A model generated the notes under the pieces. The model did not search any database and was not told where the DNA came from. It saw only the letters and a list, made by a program, of their open reading frames with translations. Shown one piece after another: positions 6,164-6,811 of a stretch of 6,811 nucleotides of DNA. Numbering within the stretch: position 1 is the first letter of the stretch; each line of letters starts with the position of its first letter. A program made the translations under genes and the position numbers. This DNA is from Planctomycetota bacterium (lineage in GTDB: Bacteria > Planctomycetota > Planctomycetia > Isosphaerales > Isosphaeraceae): assembly GCA_021807585.1 (NCBI GenBank), contig JAKBCQ010000141.1:1-6811 (forward strand). Reading direction: 5' to 3'.

Positions 6164-6811
6164 CCCATCGTTCTGTGGACTCATTCGATCATGACGTCGG
6201 TTTTCATCGTCGCGTCGTGCAAGCGCCGATCGGTTCGAACCCCGATCCGTCGACGTTCTTCGTTTTCATCGTTCGAGAATCTGCTTCTCATGACTCGATA
6301 AAAAAATTTGAAGGCGCGTCACAACCCAAGCGATCGACCGTATTGATTTGGCTCAAGTATTGGCCATTGGTCGACGCATTCACGGGGGAAACCAAGCTTC
6401 GATCTCGTGGATTTTCTTCCACGATCGAGCGCGATTCCAGAGCGTCGACGATCGATCGAAACTCCGTCAAAAAGGAGGCGTCGTCGATATCAAAAGATCA
6501 ATGTTTTCAACCGGTGCAGTGATTGTAGGATTCTTGATCGAGAAGTAAGCGATCGAATCGCAAGGTTTTCGATTCGTCATTCGTTTCGGCTCCGCCGATT
6601 TTCCGCATGATCGTTTTCGGTTCGACCGTCGTGCGTGGTCGTGCGCGCTCTCGGTCCGTCGATTTTCATCCGGCTTCGCGTCCGTGTTGATCGCGCGGAT
6701 TCGCGATCGATCATTCTCGCGAGGGATTCGACCGACGATCGGTCTCGTTCGTCGTCCGCGCCCCGTTCGGCGCGAAGATCCTTCGCGCACTTTCATTAAT
6801 CCGTTATCAGA
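6164..6811. other. No confident gene; weak reading frames only
   Basis: About 650 bases to the window end hold no recognisable gene on either strand. The longest frames are plus 6175-6522 (GTG start at the predicted transcription start), plus about 6312-6548 ending in a short hydrophobic stretch (STGAVIVGFLIEK), and an Arg-rich minus frame at 6467-6796. Their third codon positions lack the strong GC bias of the genes to the left, and none matches a family I know. The sequence is dense in GATC, TCG and CGA. It may be degraded coding DNA, a non-coding RNA region, or a long upstream region of a gene beyond the edge. Confidence 0.5.
6770..6788. other. Perfect 8-bp GC-rich stem-loop
   Basis: GCGCGAAG (6770-6777) and CTTCGCGC (6781-6788) form a perfect 8-bp stem around a three-base loop. 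On the plus strand only a weak T-rich stretch (ACTTTCATTAAT) follows, so this is at best an imperfect rho-independent terminator for transcription from 6170. A protein-binding palindrome is also possible. Confidence 0.45.

Noticed and set aside
6180..6252. tRNA suggested by GGTTCGAACC, which resembles a T-loop, below a strong promoter
   Set aside because: The flanking T-stem has mismatches at two of five pairs, and no matching acceptor stem is found at the expected distance upstream.
6467..6796. Minus-strand ORF of 109 codons near the right edge
   Set aside because: Arg- and Ser-rich low-quality composition typical of frames across TCG/CGA-rich DNA, with no motif.
1..6811. CRISPR array or insertion sequence
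   Set aside because: No regularly spaced repeats, no transposase, and no terminal inverted repeats with target duplication were seen.

Overview
This 6.8 kb window looks like bacterial chromosome, most likely from a planctomycete. I infer this from three things: a ubiquitin-type E1 beside a JAB/MPN isopeptidase, a secreted beta-rich protein of a type I associate with Planctomycetota, and GC-rich genes separated by short, very AT-rich spacers. Gene bodies have strongly GC-rich third codon positions and are dense in TCG, CGA and GATC. The phylum is an inference from gene content and was not tested.

Layout. Positions 1-377 are a spacer with a 16-bp tandem repeat and no convincing gene. Positions 378-3038 form a leftward (minus-strand) cluster. 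In transcription order it holds a possible 46-codon ORF, an E1-like adenylyltransferase and a membrane-anchored JAMM metalloprotease. A short divergent spacer follows, containing a perfect 12-bp palindrome. The plus strand then carries an EamA/DMT-type transporter (3277-4236), a DUF488 protein (4343-4780) and a secreted protein of unknown function (5100-5957). From about 5958 to the end I see no confident gene. That stretch has AT-rich palindromes, one near-consensus sigma70-type promoter at 6134-6163, and a strong hairpin at 6770-6788.

How the genes may work together. The E1 and JAMM genes are adjacent, co-directional and 34 bp apart, so they are probably one operon. By family knowledge, such a pair would activate a ubiquitin-like protein by adenylation and would process it or remove it from targets. 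The ubiquitin-like protein and the E2 are not recognisable in this window. The JAMM protein is unusual in carrying two membrane segments with a long charged coiled coil between them, which suggests the pathway acts at the inner membrane. The three plus-strand genes look like independent, ordinary genes with their own AT-rich leaders.
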